Shown here: one piece after another, positions 54,381-63,956 of the stretch
How positions within the stretch are numbered: the stretch's first letter is position 1
Layout: each line of letters starts with the position of its first letter
NCBI GenBank assembly: GCA_019058445.1
Contig: JAHPZA010000010.1
Location: forward strand, 248,001-312,000
DNA length: 64,000 bases
Source of the DNA: Promethearchaeota archaeon
Lineage (GTDB): Archaea; Asgardarchaeota; Lokiarchaeia; Sigyniarchaeales; SOKP01
Direction of reading: 5' to 3'
Program-made: the position numbers and the translations under genes
Notes under the pieces: generated by a model
Told to the model about the DNA's origin: nothing
The model's input: only the letters and a program-made list of their open reading frames with translations
Database searches by the model: none

Positions 54381-55448
54381 ATGAAAATACCTCATAATAA
54401 ACCCTCAATCGATGATAATGAGATAGAAGCATTGAAAGAAGTAATTGAAAGTGGATGGATAGTTCAAGGGGAAAAAGTAAAAGATTTTGAAAATCAAATG
54501 TGTAATTATATTGGTTTAAAAAAAGGTTTTGGAGTAGCGTTATCAAATGGAACCTCAGCACTATATTTAGCCTTGAAGATTTTAGGTATTAATTCTCAAC
54601 TGGATGAAGTATTAGTGCCTAATTATGTATGTTCTGCTGTACTTAATGCAATTTTTATGAATAATGCTACTCCAGTCGTTGTGGATGTTGATGAAGTCGA
54701 TTTTAATATTAAATTTGAAAAAATTAAAGAGAAAATCAATAATAAAACAAAAGTAATCATAATTCCACATACTTTCGGCATTCCCGCTGATGTAATAAGT
54801 ATTAAAGAGTTAGGAATACCAATTATAGAAGATTGTGCCCAAGCATTAGGTTCAAAAATAAATGATAAACACGTAGGTTTATTTGGAGATATAGCAATAT
54901 TTTCTTTTTATGCAACTAAATTGATTACAACGGGTCAAGGAGGTATGATTATTTCAACAAACTCGGAATTCGTTGATAATGCACGGGACTATAGAGAATA
55001 TGATATGCGAAAAGATTATTATCCTCGTTTTAATTTTCAGATGACTGATATACAAGCAGCAATGGGAATAGTTCAATTAAAAAAATTTAATAATTTGTTA
55101 GAAAAGAGAAAAAAAATTGCATATAAATATATAGAAATATGTGAAGAGAAAAATTGGGATTATCAGAAAGCAAAATATTCCAATTTTACTCAAAATTGGT
55201 TTCGATTTGTACTAAAACAGGAACGAGATTTTATTCTTAAGCTCAAAAATAAACTCAATGAAATTGGGGTTAATTGTGTGATTCCTATTGAAAATTGGCA
55301 ACTTTTAAGTGAATATCTCAAGATGAATACAACTGACTTTAAAATTAGCCAGAAAATAACAGAAACAACTCTTTCGTTACCGATTTTTCCAGATTTAATA
55401 GATAATACTGATTTCGAATTAATATTAGAATTTCTAAGGGGAATTTAA
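54381..55448 (+). CDS. DegT/DnrJ/EryC1 sugar aminotransferase
   Basis: 355-aa PLP enzyme. SGWIVQGEKVKDFEN opens the fold, LSNGTSALYLALK binds cofactor phosphate, HTFGIPADVISI and EDCAQALGSKI follow, and Lys180 in FYATKLITTGQGG forms the Schiff base. Family members aminate keto sugar nucleotides at C3 or C4. It shares an operon with the WbqC-like gene, one base apart. DegT-WbqC pairs are common in O-antigen loci, where WbqC-like proteins use related amino sugars. It is distinct from the DegT protein at 20290, which fits the 3-amino-uronate pathway better. Confidence 0.92.
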   Translation: MKIPHNKPSIDDNEIEALKEVIESGWIVQGEKVKDFENQMCNYIGLKKGFGVALSNGTSALYLALKILGINSQLDEVLVPNYVCSAVLNAIFMNNATPVVVDVDEVDFNIKFEKIKEKINNKTKVIIIPHTFGIPADVISIKELGIPIIEDCAQALGSKINDKHVGLFGDIAIFSFYATKLITTGQGGMIISTNSEFVDNARDYREYDMRKDYYPRFNFQMTDIQAAMGIVQLKKFNNLLEKRKKIAYKYIEICEEKNWDYQKAKYSNFTQNWFRFVLKQERDFILKLKNKLNEIGVNCVIPIENWQLLSEYLKMNTTDFKISQKITETTLSLPIFPDLIDNTDFELILEFLRGI

Positions 55449-55449
55449 A

Positions 55450-56172
55450 ATGATTTTAACAGCACATCAACCAGCTTATTTACCTTGGCTTGGTTTTTTT
55501 CATAAAATCGCAATTTCAGATATTTTTGTAGTACTTGATAGTGTACAATATCAAAAAAATTATTTTACGAATCGAAATAAAATTAAAACGGCACATGGAG
55601 ATAGATGGTTAACTATTCCTGTCTTAACATCTGGGCATTTAAATAAAACAATAGCTGAAATGAATATCAATAATAATACCAAATGGCGGAAAAAGCACTG
55701 GAAAACAATCGAATTTAATTATAGAAAAGCTCCGTTTTTTGAAAAATATCGGGTTTATTTTGAAACATTATATCAGAAGAAATGGATCAATCTCTTTGAC
55801 TTACTTTATGAAAATATGATGTTTTTTATTAAGGAACTAGGTATTAAAACTAAAATCCATCTTCAGAGTGAATTCACATTTAAAGAGACAAAACAAGAGT
55901 TAATACTGGAAATGTGCAATTATTTCGATTCAGATGTTTTTGTTTTTGGAAAGGATGGCAAACGCTATGCTGATATAGATTTTTTCAAAAAGAACAATAG
56001 GAAAATCTATTTTCAAGATTACAAGCATCCTACATACCCACAATTATATGATGATTTTCTCTCTAATTTATCAATAATCGATTTGCTTTTTAATGTAGGG
56101 CCAAACAAAGCAATAGAAATTATCATGAAAGATAATGTCACAAAAAGCGATCTTATCAGAAATTATTCTTGA
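55450..56172 (+). CDS. WbqC-like family protein
   Basis: 240-aa protein of the WbqC family (PF08889). The N-terminal MILTAHQPAYLPWLGFFHKI with His6-Gln7-Pro8 is the family hallmark, then DSVQYQKNYFTNRNKIKT and DRWLTIPV. The C-terminal WINLFDLLYENMMFFIKELG and an acidic, metal-like motif follow. The family's enzymatic activity is not established; members sit next to DegT aminotransferases in glycan loci, as here, and an amide-forming or acyl-transfer role on amino sugars has been suspected. Start ATG follows the preceding stop by one base. Confidence 0.9.
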   Translation: MILTAHQPAYLPWLGFFHKIAISDIFVVLDSVQYQKNYFTNRNKIKTAHGDRWLTIPVLTSGHLNKTIAEMNINNNTKWRKKHWKTIEFNYRKAPFFEKYRVYFETLYQKKWINLFDLLYENMMFFIKELGIKTKIHLQSEFTFKETKQELILEMCNYFDSDVFVFGKDGKRYADIDFFKKNNRKIYFQDYKHPTYPQLYDDFLSNLSIIDLLFNVGPNKAIEIIMKDNVTKSDLIRNYS

Positions 56173-56191
56173 TAGAATAAAATTAAGATTC

Positions 56192-57364
56192 TTAATTAGA
56201 GGTTTTGATTAACCTTTTATATACTGAAATCGTTTGTTTTACTACTCTTTTCCAGGAATAATAATCTTCTACTAATTTCCTTCCATTTTTTCCAAATTTT
56301 TCATACTCATTATTTTTTTTTATATCCTCTAGCTTACTAATTGCTTGATTTACATTTGTCTTTTCAAAAAGATATCCAGTTATTCCATTCTTAATCAATT
56401 CTGGATTCCCCCCCACATCTGACGCAATACAGGGTACTTCACAAGAAAGAGCTTCTAATAAGACGGTTGAAAGCCCCTCTGATCGAGTAATCACTACAAT
56501 TACAGTGCACATATTATAGAAATTTATCATTTCTTCGTGGGGTACTTTTTCATAAAAAACAATGGGATAATGTTCCATGGCTTTTTTGACATCTGAGAGA
56601 TACGGACCCTTACCTATTATTAAAAATTCTTGATTCTTATCAATTTCATTGTATTTTTTAATTAATTCTAAAAAAAGATCAATTCCGCTATAAGTGGAAA
56701 GTCTATTTATGTAACCTATAAATTTTCTTTTTAGATTGCTTACTTTCTTAAACATCTCGAGATCTATTGCATTTGGAATATAAAATGCTTTACTCTTATC
56801 TTTTAAATTTACCCTGAAAACTTCATGGGAAATTAGTAAATCTTCTTTACTTACACTAAATACAACGTCTGCTATTTTGAACATTATTTTACCAAAAGTA
56901 AGATCATAAAAATATTTTTTAAATAAAAATAAAAGTTTCTCGAGCATGTTAGTCGTTTGAGCTACATGATCTTCAAGTATTCCATGCAAATGTAAAATTA
57001 AGGGTATTTTCCTTCCAAACAATAATTTATAAAAAAAGGTTTGGATTGTGGAAAAATAAATATAAGAATGCACATGGATTAAATCATATCTCTTTCCATA
57101 TCTTAATAAGTATGTTAATACATTAAAAACAGGATTCTTCATTCGTAATGCATTATCATTATCTGCAAAAGCGTAGCATTTTTTCTTAATGACACGAAAA
57201 TTCTTGGAAAACTTTTCGCATTTAGTGCCCTTCTTTGTTAGAGAGGAGCATAGTAAATCAACTTGTATATTTTTTTCTCCAAGATATTTAGATAAGAACT
57301 TCGTGTAATGTGCTAAACCACCAAGATAATCCGGGGGAGATGGTGCTATTTGTAAGATTTTCAT
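56192..57364 (-). CDS. GT4-family glycosyltransferase
   Basis: 390-aa GT-B glycosyltransferase. KILQIAPSPPDYLGGLAHYT starts the fold with the Gly-Gly loop. The donor domain has KFIGYINRLSTYSGIDLFLEL, LIIGKGPYLSD, VVFYEKVPHEEMINFYNM and the E-x7-E in TRSEGLSTVLLEALSC. A hydrophobic loop near KLLFGRKIPLILHLHG is typical. It converges on the WbqC-like gene, only 19 bases apart, and stands first in a group of three minus-strand glycosyltransferase genes. Confidence 0.9.
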   Translation of the reverse strand: MKILQIAPSPPDYLGGLAHYTKFLSKYLGEKNIQVDLLCSSLTKKGTKCEKFSKNFRVIKKKCYAFADNDNALRMKNPVFNVLTYLLRYGKRYDLIHVHSYIYFSTIQTFFYKLLFGRKIPLILHLHGILEDHVAQTTNMLEKLLFLFKKYFYDLTFGKIMFKIADVVFSVSKEDLLISHEVFRVNLKDKSKAFYIPNAIDLEMFKKVSNLKRKFIGYINRLSTYSGIDLFLELIKKYNEIDKNQEFLIIGKGPYLSDVKKAMEHYPIVFYEKVPHEEMINFYNMCTVIVVITRSEGLSTVLLEALSCEVPCIASDVGGNPELIKNGITGYLFEKTNVNQAISKLEDIKKNNEYEKFGKNGRKLVEDYYSWKRVVKQTISVYKRLIKTSN

Positions 57365-57496
57365 GAATTATTGTTGTAATTATTGATATAATAAATAATT
57401 ATAATTTTAAATTACTTCTGAAATTTACATTGTTCTAAGCATGAAGAGTGAAAAAATAGCAAGTTATTTTTTTTTCATTTTATTTTTTATCTTTAT

Positions 57497-58330
57497 TTAT
57501 GTTTTAAACATTTTAAATACTTTTCTGCGAATATCTCTTTTTATATATTTATAAGAATATCGATGAAGTATAGGAAATAAATAGAATTTAGTAAATGAAA
57601 AGAGAGATTTATAAAAATACTTTTTAAGCTTAATAAAAGATTCTCCATACTCTCGTTGATTTATTTTTATAGGAATCTCACAGGATTTAAAAAAAGGGAT
57701 TATTTTGAATAACATCTCGAGTGTTATTGAATATCTGGACTCAAAATCTAAATATTTTACAATTCGTGAGGATAAGGCTCTATAGCCCATCGTTGGATCC
57801 GATATCTTTTGACCGAGAATAAATGATAATATAAAACTCATTACTCTTGAGCATACTTTTTTAGTCGTACTCATATTATAGTAGTAATGAAATCTATTTC
57901 CAATGACATAATCATAGTCCTCCTCTATAATCGGTTTAATAAAATCATTAATATATTTAGGTTCGTGCTGGCCATCAGCATCGATTATTATAACTATATC
58001 ATAATTTTTTTCCCTACAATATTCTAGTCCAGTTTGAATGGCAGCTCCGTTTCCTTTATTAATTTGATGACGAATGATAATGGTTTCATATTTACCTGCT
58101 ATTTTAACCGTCTTATCAGTAGACCCATCATCTACAACAATAACATCTAATTTATTAGATATATTATTAGGAATTAGAGAAAGTGTTCTACCTATATTCA
58201 TTTGTTCATTATAGGCAGGCATTACTATACCAACTCTTAAATCAGGGTAAAGATAATTATTTTCAGTATTGAATTCCCCCTGCTTTTTATTGTTATAATC
58301 AATATTTTCTGGGGATACAGACATCTTCAT
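57497..58330 (-). CDS. GT2 glycosyltransferase, polyprenyl-phosphate sugar synthase-like
   Basis: 277-aa GT-A enzyme: GIVMPAYNEQMNI, IVVDDGSTDKT, NKGNGAAIQTGLEY, and the metal-binding IIIDADGQHEP (D117, D119), then GNRF and SDPTMGYRALSSRIVKY. The order identifies the DPM1/AglJ branch, which makes polyprenyl- or dolichyl-phosphate sugars on the cytoplasmic face. The N-terminal extension of about 30 residues is unusual and polar. It has a relative at 17900. Its product would feed one or more of the GT-C enzymes here, which need such donors. Confidence 0.87.
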   Translation of the reverse strand: MKMSVSPENIDYNNKKQGEFNTENNYLYPDLRVGIVMPAYNEQMNIGRTLSLIPNNISNKLDVIVVDDGSTDKTVKIAGKYETIIIRHQINKGNGAAIQTGLEYCREKNYDIVIIIDADGQHEPKYINDFIKPIIEEDYDYVIGNRFHYYYNMSTTKKVCSRVMSFILSFILGQKISDPTMGYRALSSRIVKYLDFESRYSITLEMLFKIIPFFKSCEIPIKINQREYGESFIKLKKYFYKSLFSFTKFYLFPILHRYSYKYIKRDIRRKVFKMFKT

Positions 58331-58463
58331 ACAGAAAAAGGTGATTTCCTGATTTAATATTAAATTTTTAAAATCTTTTTAATAAGATATTTTTATATCA
58401 GTAAATGATGTAATTTTATATAAATTTATTTAAATAATCTTATTTATGAATGGCGCTCTGATT

Positions 58464-59639
58464 CTAAGCTTTGGTTATATATAAATTAACAATTTGCTTC
58501 ACAATTTTCTGCCATGAGTAATTTTTTCTTGCTAAATTAATATTATTATCTCTGATCTTTTTTATTTCATCATCTGATAAAGTTAATGATTTGATTAATT
58601 TTTCAGTTAATTCCTCTATGTTTCTTGGTGTTGCTAAAAATCCATTTTGATTTTCAATAATTGCTTCTGGAATTCCCTCAGTAGCAGAAGCGACGATAAT
58701 TAATCCAATTGATAAAGCTTCAGCAATACTTAAAGGAAATCCCTCATGAATAGATGGTAAGCAGAAAATATCAGCAGAAGAGTAGAATTCGGCCATCTTT
58801 TCCAATGGAATCATGTCTAAAAATGTGATATTGTTTAATATTTTTAGTTCGGCAGCAAGATTTTTTAAAATGTTTTCCAAATTTCCATTTCCAAGGATAA
58901 TAAAATGAACTTTATTATATTCTTTTATAATATTTGGTATTGCTCTAATAAGGTATTCCACTCCTTTTTGAGCATCCAATCTTCCTACAAAAACAACTTT
59001 TTTATAGTCCTTTTTTCCATCAAGAAATTTATCAAAAAATTTGGCATTAGGAATTTTTGTAAATTCTGAAATATCAACACCATTTGAAATAACAGAAATT
59101 TTCTCTTCTTTAACACCTAATCTTATTAATCTTAATTTTAGAGATTCGCTTACACAAATGATTTTTTTTAATGCTCTTTGATATACATGTTTCGTAATTA
59201 TTTTATCAAATATATTTTCAATAAATCCGGAAATTCCAACTTCTAGTCGACCTTGAACACTGACTAACATTGGTCGTTTGAATACAAGTTTATTCATTAT
59301 GGCAGTTAACCATGAAATTGGGAACAATCTTCCCTGGGCATGAATCAATTGTATTTTGTGTTTCTTTATAATTCTTGGTAATTTTAGGAGCATAAAAGGA
59401 TTAAATCTTAGACTAGAAATTTGAGTTATACCCTTTATTTCAGGAGGATTATAAGATTTAAATCTATATACCAAAAAGCCATCTAATTCGTGAGTTTTAC
59501 GTCTCTCGTCTGCCCATTTACTTGTGACAACAACAACATTATGACCAAACTTACTTAGGAATTTCGCAGTATTATAAGCAGCAGTTTGAACTCCTCCTCT
59601 TTTAGGAGGGAAAACTTGAGAAAGTATTAGTATATTCAT
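58464..59639 (-). CDS. GT4-family glycosyltransferase
   Basis: 391-aa GT-B glycosyltransferase with textbook features: NILILSQVFPPKRGGVQTAA with the Gly-Gly loop, HAQGRLFPISWL, then in the donor domain KVVFVGRLDAQKGVEYLIRAI, FIILGNGNLENILK, ITFLDMIPLEKMAEFYSSADIF and the E-x7-E in IHEGFPLSIAEALSIG. It may be co-transcribed with the GT2 gene downstream (133 bases). Divergent from the GT-C gene at 59772. Confidence 0.93.
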   Translation of the reverse strand: MNILILSQVFPPKRGGVQTAAYNTAKFLSKFGHNVVVVTSKWADERRKTHELDGFLVYRFKSYNPPEIKGITQISSLRFNPFMLLKLPRIIKKHKIQLIHAQGRLFPISWLTAIMNKLVFKRPMLVSVQGRLEVGISGFIENIFDKIITKHVYQRALKKIICVSESLKLRLIRLGVKEEKISVISNGVDISEFTKIPNAKFFDKFLDGKKDYKKVVFVGRLDAQKGVEYLIRAIPNIIKEYNKVHFIILGNGNLENILKNLAAELKILNNITFLDMIPLEKMAEFYSSADIFCLPSIHEGFPLSIAEALSIGLIIVASATEGIPEAIIENQNGFLATPRNIEELTEKLIKSLTLSDDEIKKIRDNNINLARKNYSWQKIVKQIVNLYITKA

Positions 59640-59771
59640 AGTTAATAATGATATGTAATAAATCTGTCGTCAGACTATTTAATAATTTAATGACCTTTAT
59701 AAAAATAAAAATATTTAATCATTAAATAACATTTTTTCAATTAATCAGATAAATCGAAGCATAAAAAAATA

Positions 59772-61772
59772 ATGGATATTAGCAGCAATTATGTATTTAA
59801 CTTTTTGTTAGTAGGTTTAATATTTTTTTTATTTTTTTTCATAATTACGATATTTGGTTATTTTTTTTTATTTTTCATTAAAAAATTCAACAAAAACAAG
59901 GAAGGTATAGATAATAAATCGATTTTAGAGGAGCTCTTTATATCATTTGGGATTGGAGTATCTGTATATATTAGCTTAGGATACTTTTTAGATTTGTTCT
60001 CTCTCTTCAATTTTTATACAGCTTATCTGTCAATTATAGTATTTAATTTTTTATTCTTAATTTATTATTATTTTAAGAATAAAGAAATACTGAAAAAGAA
60101 ATGGAATAGTAATGTTCTTTATAACTTCTTAAAAGCTTATTTTTCAAGAAGAGACAATATTTTCCTTTTAGGAGTCATTATTTTAACAATTACAATCATT
60201 TCTATTATACAATGGTTTGTTATTATAGAATCAACCTCTTTAAATTATTCAGATCCATTTAAATGGTATTCTGACACATTTTATTTAATAGATAATGGAC
60301 ATATTAATTATAAGCATTTGGATTATAATTATCCCTCAGGATACACATATTTTAATGCAGGGGTCCTCTTAATTTATCCCGATTACCTTTTTGGATATTA
60401 TTATTTTAAATTTATTCCATTATACTTTATTTCACTTTATTTAATTATAGCATTCTCGATAATTAGAAAATTATTTAATGAGAGATATATAATTCTATTA
60501 GCAGGTTTATTAATTTTAACATCGAGATATTTTTTATCACGTACATTACTCTATTTATCTTCAGCATTAGCTTCTGGAATCCTCATTATTTCGCTAATAA
60601 TAATCATTAAGAAATATCCAGATTATATTATGGGTTTTTTTATAGCTGGTATGTATTTTATTCATAATTTAACTACTTTTTATTATCTTTTTGTACTGAT
60701 TGGTTTCTATTTGTACAGGCTTTTTTATATCCGAGAAAATCGCAAAGAGTTAATGAAACAAGTACGATTTTTAACGCTATCAATTTTAATAATAACTATA
60801 CTACTAATCCCTTATATTGTAGGGATTTATACTATTTATGGAGATAGCCTCCTTGATTTTATCGGACATTTTTTCTATAGATTTGAAGAGACTGACTACG
60901 GTTATATTCTATTCGATCCAAATGTGTCTGATCAAGGATTAGCCAAATTAATTTATCCATTAGATTTTTTTACACCTCTCATTGAAATTGAATTGTTAAA
61001 GTTATTTGATGAATTATTTGAAAGATCGATATATCTTTTCTTTATTTTACCGCTTATAGGTTTATTAATAAATATTAAACAGCCAGTAAATAACAATGAA
61101 GATCAGGAAAAATTGATATTTTTTAAGCTATTTATTATTATAATCTTAATTTTTTTCTTTTTACCTTACATTTTTCTCAATTTAAATTTATTCATCAAAT
61201 TTAGGAAAAGGATACTCCAGAGTTTCAGTTTACCAATCATCATAATGTCCTTATATTCTATTAAATGGATCGTGAAGCTTGCTAATAAGTTAACTCAATT
61301 TTTAGTATTAAAGTTCAATCTTTACAGAAAAATAGTAAATTCGAATGCTTTTTACAGTAGAATATTCAAAATAGAGTCTTTGTTTATTTTCATGTTGATG
61401 ATATCAACAAGTTCATCATTTGTGATGCATAGATATCCAGATTATTATTATTATTATGATGATGAGTTGGTGGAAGTTGTACTTTATTTGCGAACTCATG
61501 CGGAATCCGGATCTAAAATTCTTCGAGAGGATTTTGATTCTGCTGTAATTTTTAGGATGCTCTATGATATGGAAATTAAGAAATATGATGTAAATGAAAC
61601 GTCCTCATATGAAGATCTTATTAACGAGGTGCATGAAAGACATATAGATTATCTAATTTTCTCTAAAGATTTTTTTGATAACGCAACAATAGAAGATAGG
61701 CTCTGTGGTAATTCAAGATTTAAGGTACTATTAGAAAATGATGAATTTATTTTATTTAAATATAAAAATTGA
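59772..61772 (+). CDS. large GT-C-like membrane protein, paralogue of 33799
   Basis: 666-aa membrane protein with about 13 helices plus an outside C-terminal domain. Same architecture as the 33799 gene: N-terminal NFLLVGLIFFLFFFIITIFG, outward loop with SLNYSDPFKWYSDTFYLIDN (Asp161), YNYPSGYTYFNAG and LIYPDYLFGYYYFKF. After the last helix a soluble tail runs DELVEVVLYLRTHAESGSKI and ends DEFILFKYKN. The acidic first-loop site and helix layout support a GT-C glycosyltransferase. It is 12 bases upstream of the next GT4 gene, so likely co-transcribed. Donor and acceptor unknown. Confidence 0.6.
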   Translation: MDISSNYVFNFLLVGLIFFLFFFIITIFGYFFLFFIKKFNKNKEGIDNKSILEELFISFGIGVSVYISLGYFLDLFSLFNFYTAYLSIIVFNFLFLIYYYFKNKEILKKKWNSNVLYNFLKAYFSRRDNIFLLGVIILTITIISIIQWFVIIESTSLNYSDPFKWYSDTFYLIDNGHINYKHLDYNYPSGYTYFNAGVLLIYPDYLFGYYYFKFIPLYFISLYLIIAFSIIRKLFNERYIILLAGLLILTSRYFLSRTLLYLSSALASGILIISLIIIIKKYPDYIMGFFIAGMYFIHNLTTFYYLFVLIGFYLYRLFYIRENRKELMKQVRFLTLSILIITILLIPYIVGIYTIYGDSLLDFIGHFFYRFEETDYGYILFDPNVSDQGLAKLIYPLDFFTPLIEIELLKLFDELFERSIYLFFILPLIGLLINIKQPVNNNEDQEKLIFFKLFIIIILIFFFLPYIFLNLNLFIKFRKRILQSFSLPIIIMSLYSIKWIVKLANKLTQFLVLKFNLYRKIVNSNAFYSRIFKIESLFIFMLMISTSSSFVMHRYPDYYYYYDDELVEVVLYLRTHAESGSKILREDFDSAVIFRMLYDMEIKKYDVNETSSYEDLINEVHERHIDYLIFSKDFFDNATIEDRLCGNSRFKVLLENDEFILFKYKN

Positions 61773-61784
61773 TTGTGCTAACAT

Positions 61785-62975
61785 TTGAATATAATTAGAC
61801 TTACAACTAGAATCTTCCCTGATAAAGCAGGTCCAGCTGTTTATGCTTATTCGCTATCTGAACATACTTCAAACAAAGATTTCACTTTTTTTAATATTAC
61901 TTGTCAACCTCAAGAAGTCAAGGAAAAATATAAATACGTTAATCCAAATTTTAAAATATATTATTTACCGATGTATACTCCTAGATGGGATGCAAAGCTT
62001 TATGAACACCTCCTATTTTTAATTAAATTTGGAATATATTCTATTAAGAAAATAGTACGCTTACATAGGGAAAATCGAATTGATCTAATTCATTGTGACA
62101 ATCCTGCAATAACGGGGTTAATTGCGGTATTAATAAACAGAATATTTAAAATCCCATTTATTTATACTCACCATGGACTTGATTCACATTTTAAACTAAA
62201 TTTTTTAATTGAATTAAAATTGATTTATCGTTTTTCAAAATATCATATTATTGTTAGTAGACGTATGAAATATTTTTTTGAAAAAAATAAACTAGATACT
62301 CAAAAATTAAAATGGATCCCAGTTGGAATTGATCTAAATAAATTTTTTCATGTAAGTACTGAGAGTGAGAAAAAAGGTTTAATTAAAGAACTAGAATTGG
62401 AGAAAATTCTTAATATGGATGACCTAATTATACTTTATGTAGGATATATGGATCTAAAGCAGAAAGTATTCGGTATGATTGATTTTTTAAATGGATTTAA
62501 TAATTTTATAAATATTTTACCTGAGAATGAGAAAAAAAAAATAAAGTTATTATATTTGGGGGAAGGAAAATATAAACATTTATTGGAAAATGAAATAAAC
62601 AAGTTAAAACTAAAAAAAAATGCCTATTTATTAGGGACTACTTCCGAAATAGAGAAATTTTATGCTATTTCGGATTTTAGTGCTTTAACGTCATATATGG
62701 AGGGCTTTCCTATTACAGTTTTAGAAGCAATTGCCTCTAATGTTCCATGTATCTGTACTGATGTGGGAGAAATTCAAGAAATAGTTGATGAAAAAGCAAT
62801 TGTTCCTTGTGGAAAAAGAGAAGAAATTACCGCGAAGCTTAAAGATTTCTATGAAAGTAAAGAAGTATGTAATGAAATAAGCGAAAGATCATTTAAAAAA
62901 ATTGAAAGATTTGAATGGAAAAATATAGCTAAACAAATTAAATTAATCTATAAGAAAGCGCTTTTAAATAATTAG
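61785..62975 (+). CDS. GT4-family glycosyltransferase
   Basis: 396-aa GT-B glycosyltransferase. TTG start at 61785 gives NIIRLTTRIFPDKAGPAVYA, the normal first strand and loop. The donor half shows IILYVGYMDLKQKVFGMIDF, LLYLGEGKYKHLLEN, AYLLGTTSEIEKFYAISDFS and the E-x7-E in SYMEGFPITVLEAIAS. It lies between the GT-C gene and the epimerase gene (6 bases downstream), making a three-gene plus-strand operon. Confidence 0.9.
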   Translation: MNIIRLTTRIFPDKAGPAVYAYSLSEHTSNKDFTFFNITCQPQEVKEKYKYVNPNFKIYYLPMYTPRWDAKLYEHLLFLIKFGIYSIKKIVRLHRENRIDLIHCDNPAITGLIAVLINRIFKIPFIYTHHGLDSHFKLNFLIELKLIYRFSKYHIIVSRRMKYFFEKNKLDTQKLKWIPVGIDLNKFFHVSTESEKKGLIKELELEKILNMDDLIILYVGYMDLKQKVFGMIDFLNGFNNFINILPENEKKKIKLLYLGEGKYKHLLENEINKLKLKKNAYLLGTTSEIEKFYAISDFSALTSYMEGFPITVLEAIASNVPCICTDVGEIQEIVDEKAIVPCGKREEITAKLKDFYESKEVCNEISERSFKKIERFEWKNIAKQIKLIYKKALLNN

Positions 62976-62981
62976 ATTAAC

Positions 62982-63956
62982 ATGATAAAAAATAAAAAAA
63001 TTTTAATAACTGGTGGAGCTGGATTTATTGGCTCTCATCTTTTTGAAAATCTAATCCAAGAAGGTAATAATACAATAATTATTGATAATTTTAATGATTA
63101 CTACCCCGGAAAGGAGGAGCAAATAGAGGAAATTATAAAGAAATGCTCAAAATCAACAGAATATAGTATAATTAAAGGTGATCTTACACAAGAATCCATT
63201 TTTAATAAAATAGACCGTGATATTGATATTATATTCCATCTTGCTGCCCAAGCAGGTGTAAGATATTCAATTGAGCATGCTTCTGAGGTTACTAAAAATA
63301 ATATAGTAAGTACAGTTAACATTTATGAATTTGCCTTAAAAAATGAGATAAAAAAAGTAGTCTATGCTTCCTCATCTTCTGTATATGGGAATCCAATTTA
63401 TACTCCTCTTGATGAAGAACACCCAAAAAATCCAATATCTCCTTATGCGGTCTCAAAATTATGTGGAGAATTCTATGCTGATCTATATTTCAAGGAATAT
63501 AATTTACCAGTCACCTCACTTAGGTTTTACACCGTCTATGGACCTAGGGGAAGACCTGATATGGCCATAAGAAAATTCTTTGAGCTTATTTTGGGAGATA
63601 AAGAAATTTCTATTTATGGCGACGGAGAACAACTCAGAGATTTTACCTATGTTTCAGATATAATCGATGGACTTATCTTAGCAGGGGAGAAAAAGGAAGC
63701 AATTGGTCAAGTTTTTAATCTTGGTTGCTCAAATCCTATAAAAGTTAATGAATTGGTTGAAAAAATGTATAAGATTGTAGGGAAAAATAAAAATGTAAGG
63801 TATATAGAAAAACAGAAAGGTGATGTTGATATAACCTATTCAAATACTAAAAAAGCCAATAAAATCTTAAATTATTATCCAAAAATAGAAATTGATGAAG
63901 GATTACAAAAAACATTCAACTGGCAGAGAATATATTACAAAAAGAATATAGTGTAA
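62982..63956 (+). CDS. NAD-dependent UDP-sugar 4-epimerase
   Basis: 324-aa extended short-chain dehydrogenase. ILITGGAGFIGSHLFEN binds NAD, DNFNDYYPGK follows, which is typical of UDP-glucuronate 4-epimerases, then HLAAQAGVRYS, SSSVYG with the catalytic Ser, and Tyr155-x3-Lys159 (SPYAVSK). RFYTVYGPRGRPDMAI and GDGEQLRDFTYV complete the fold. It likely interconverts UDP-glucose or UDP-glucuronate with the galacto form. It could supply an acidic sugar donor to the transferases upstream. Last gene of the operon; 44 bases after it the window ends. Confidence 0.92.
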   Translation: MIKNKKILITGGAGFIGSHLFENLIQEGNNTIIIDNFNDYYPGKEEQIEEIIKKCSKSTEYSIIKGDLTQESIFNKIDRDIDIIFHLAAQAGVRYSIEHASEVTKNNIVSTVNIYEFALKNEIKKVVYASSSSVYGNPIYTPLDEEHPKNPISPYAVSKLCGEFYADLYFKEYNLPVTSLRFYTVYGPRGRPDMAIRKFFELILGDKEISIYGDGEQLRDFTYVSDIIDGLILAGEKKEAIGQVFNLGCSNPIKVNELVEKMYKIVGKNKNVRYIEKQKGDVDITYSNTKKANKILNYYPKIEIDEGLQKTFNWQRIYYKKNIV

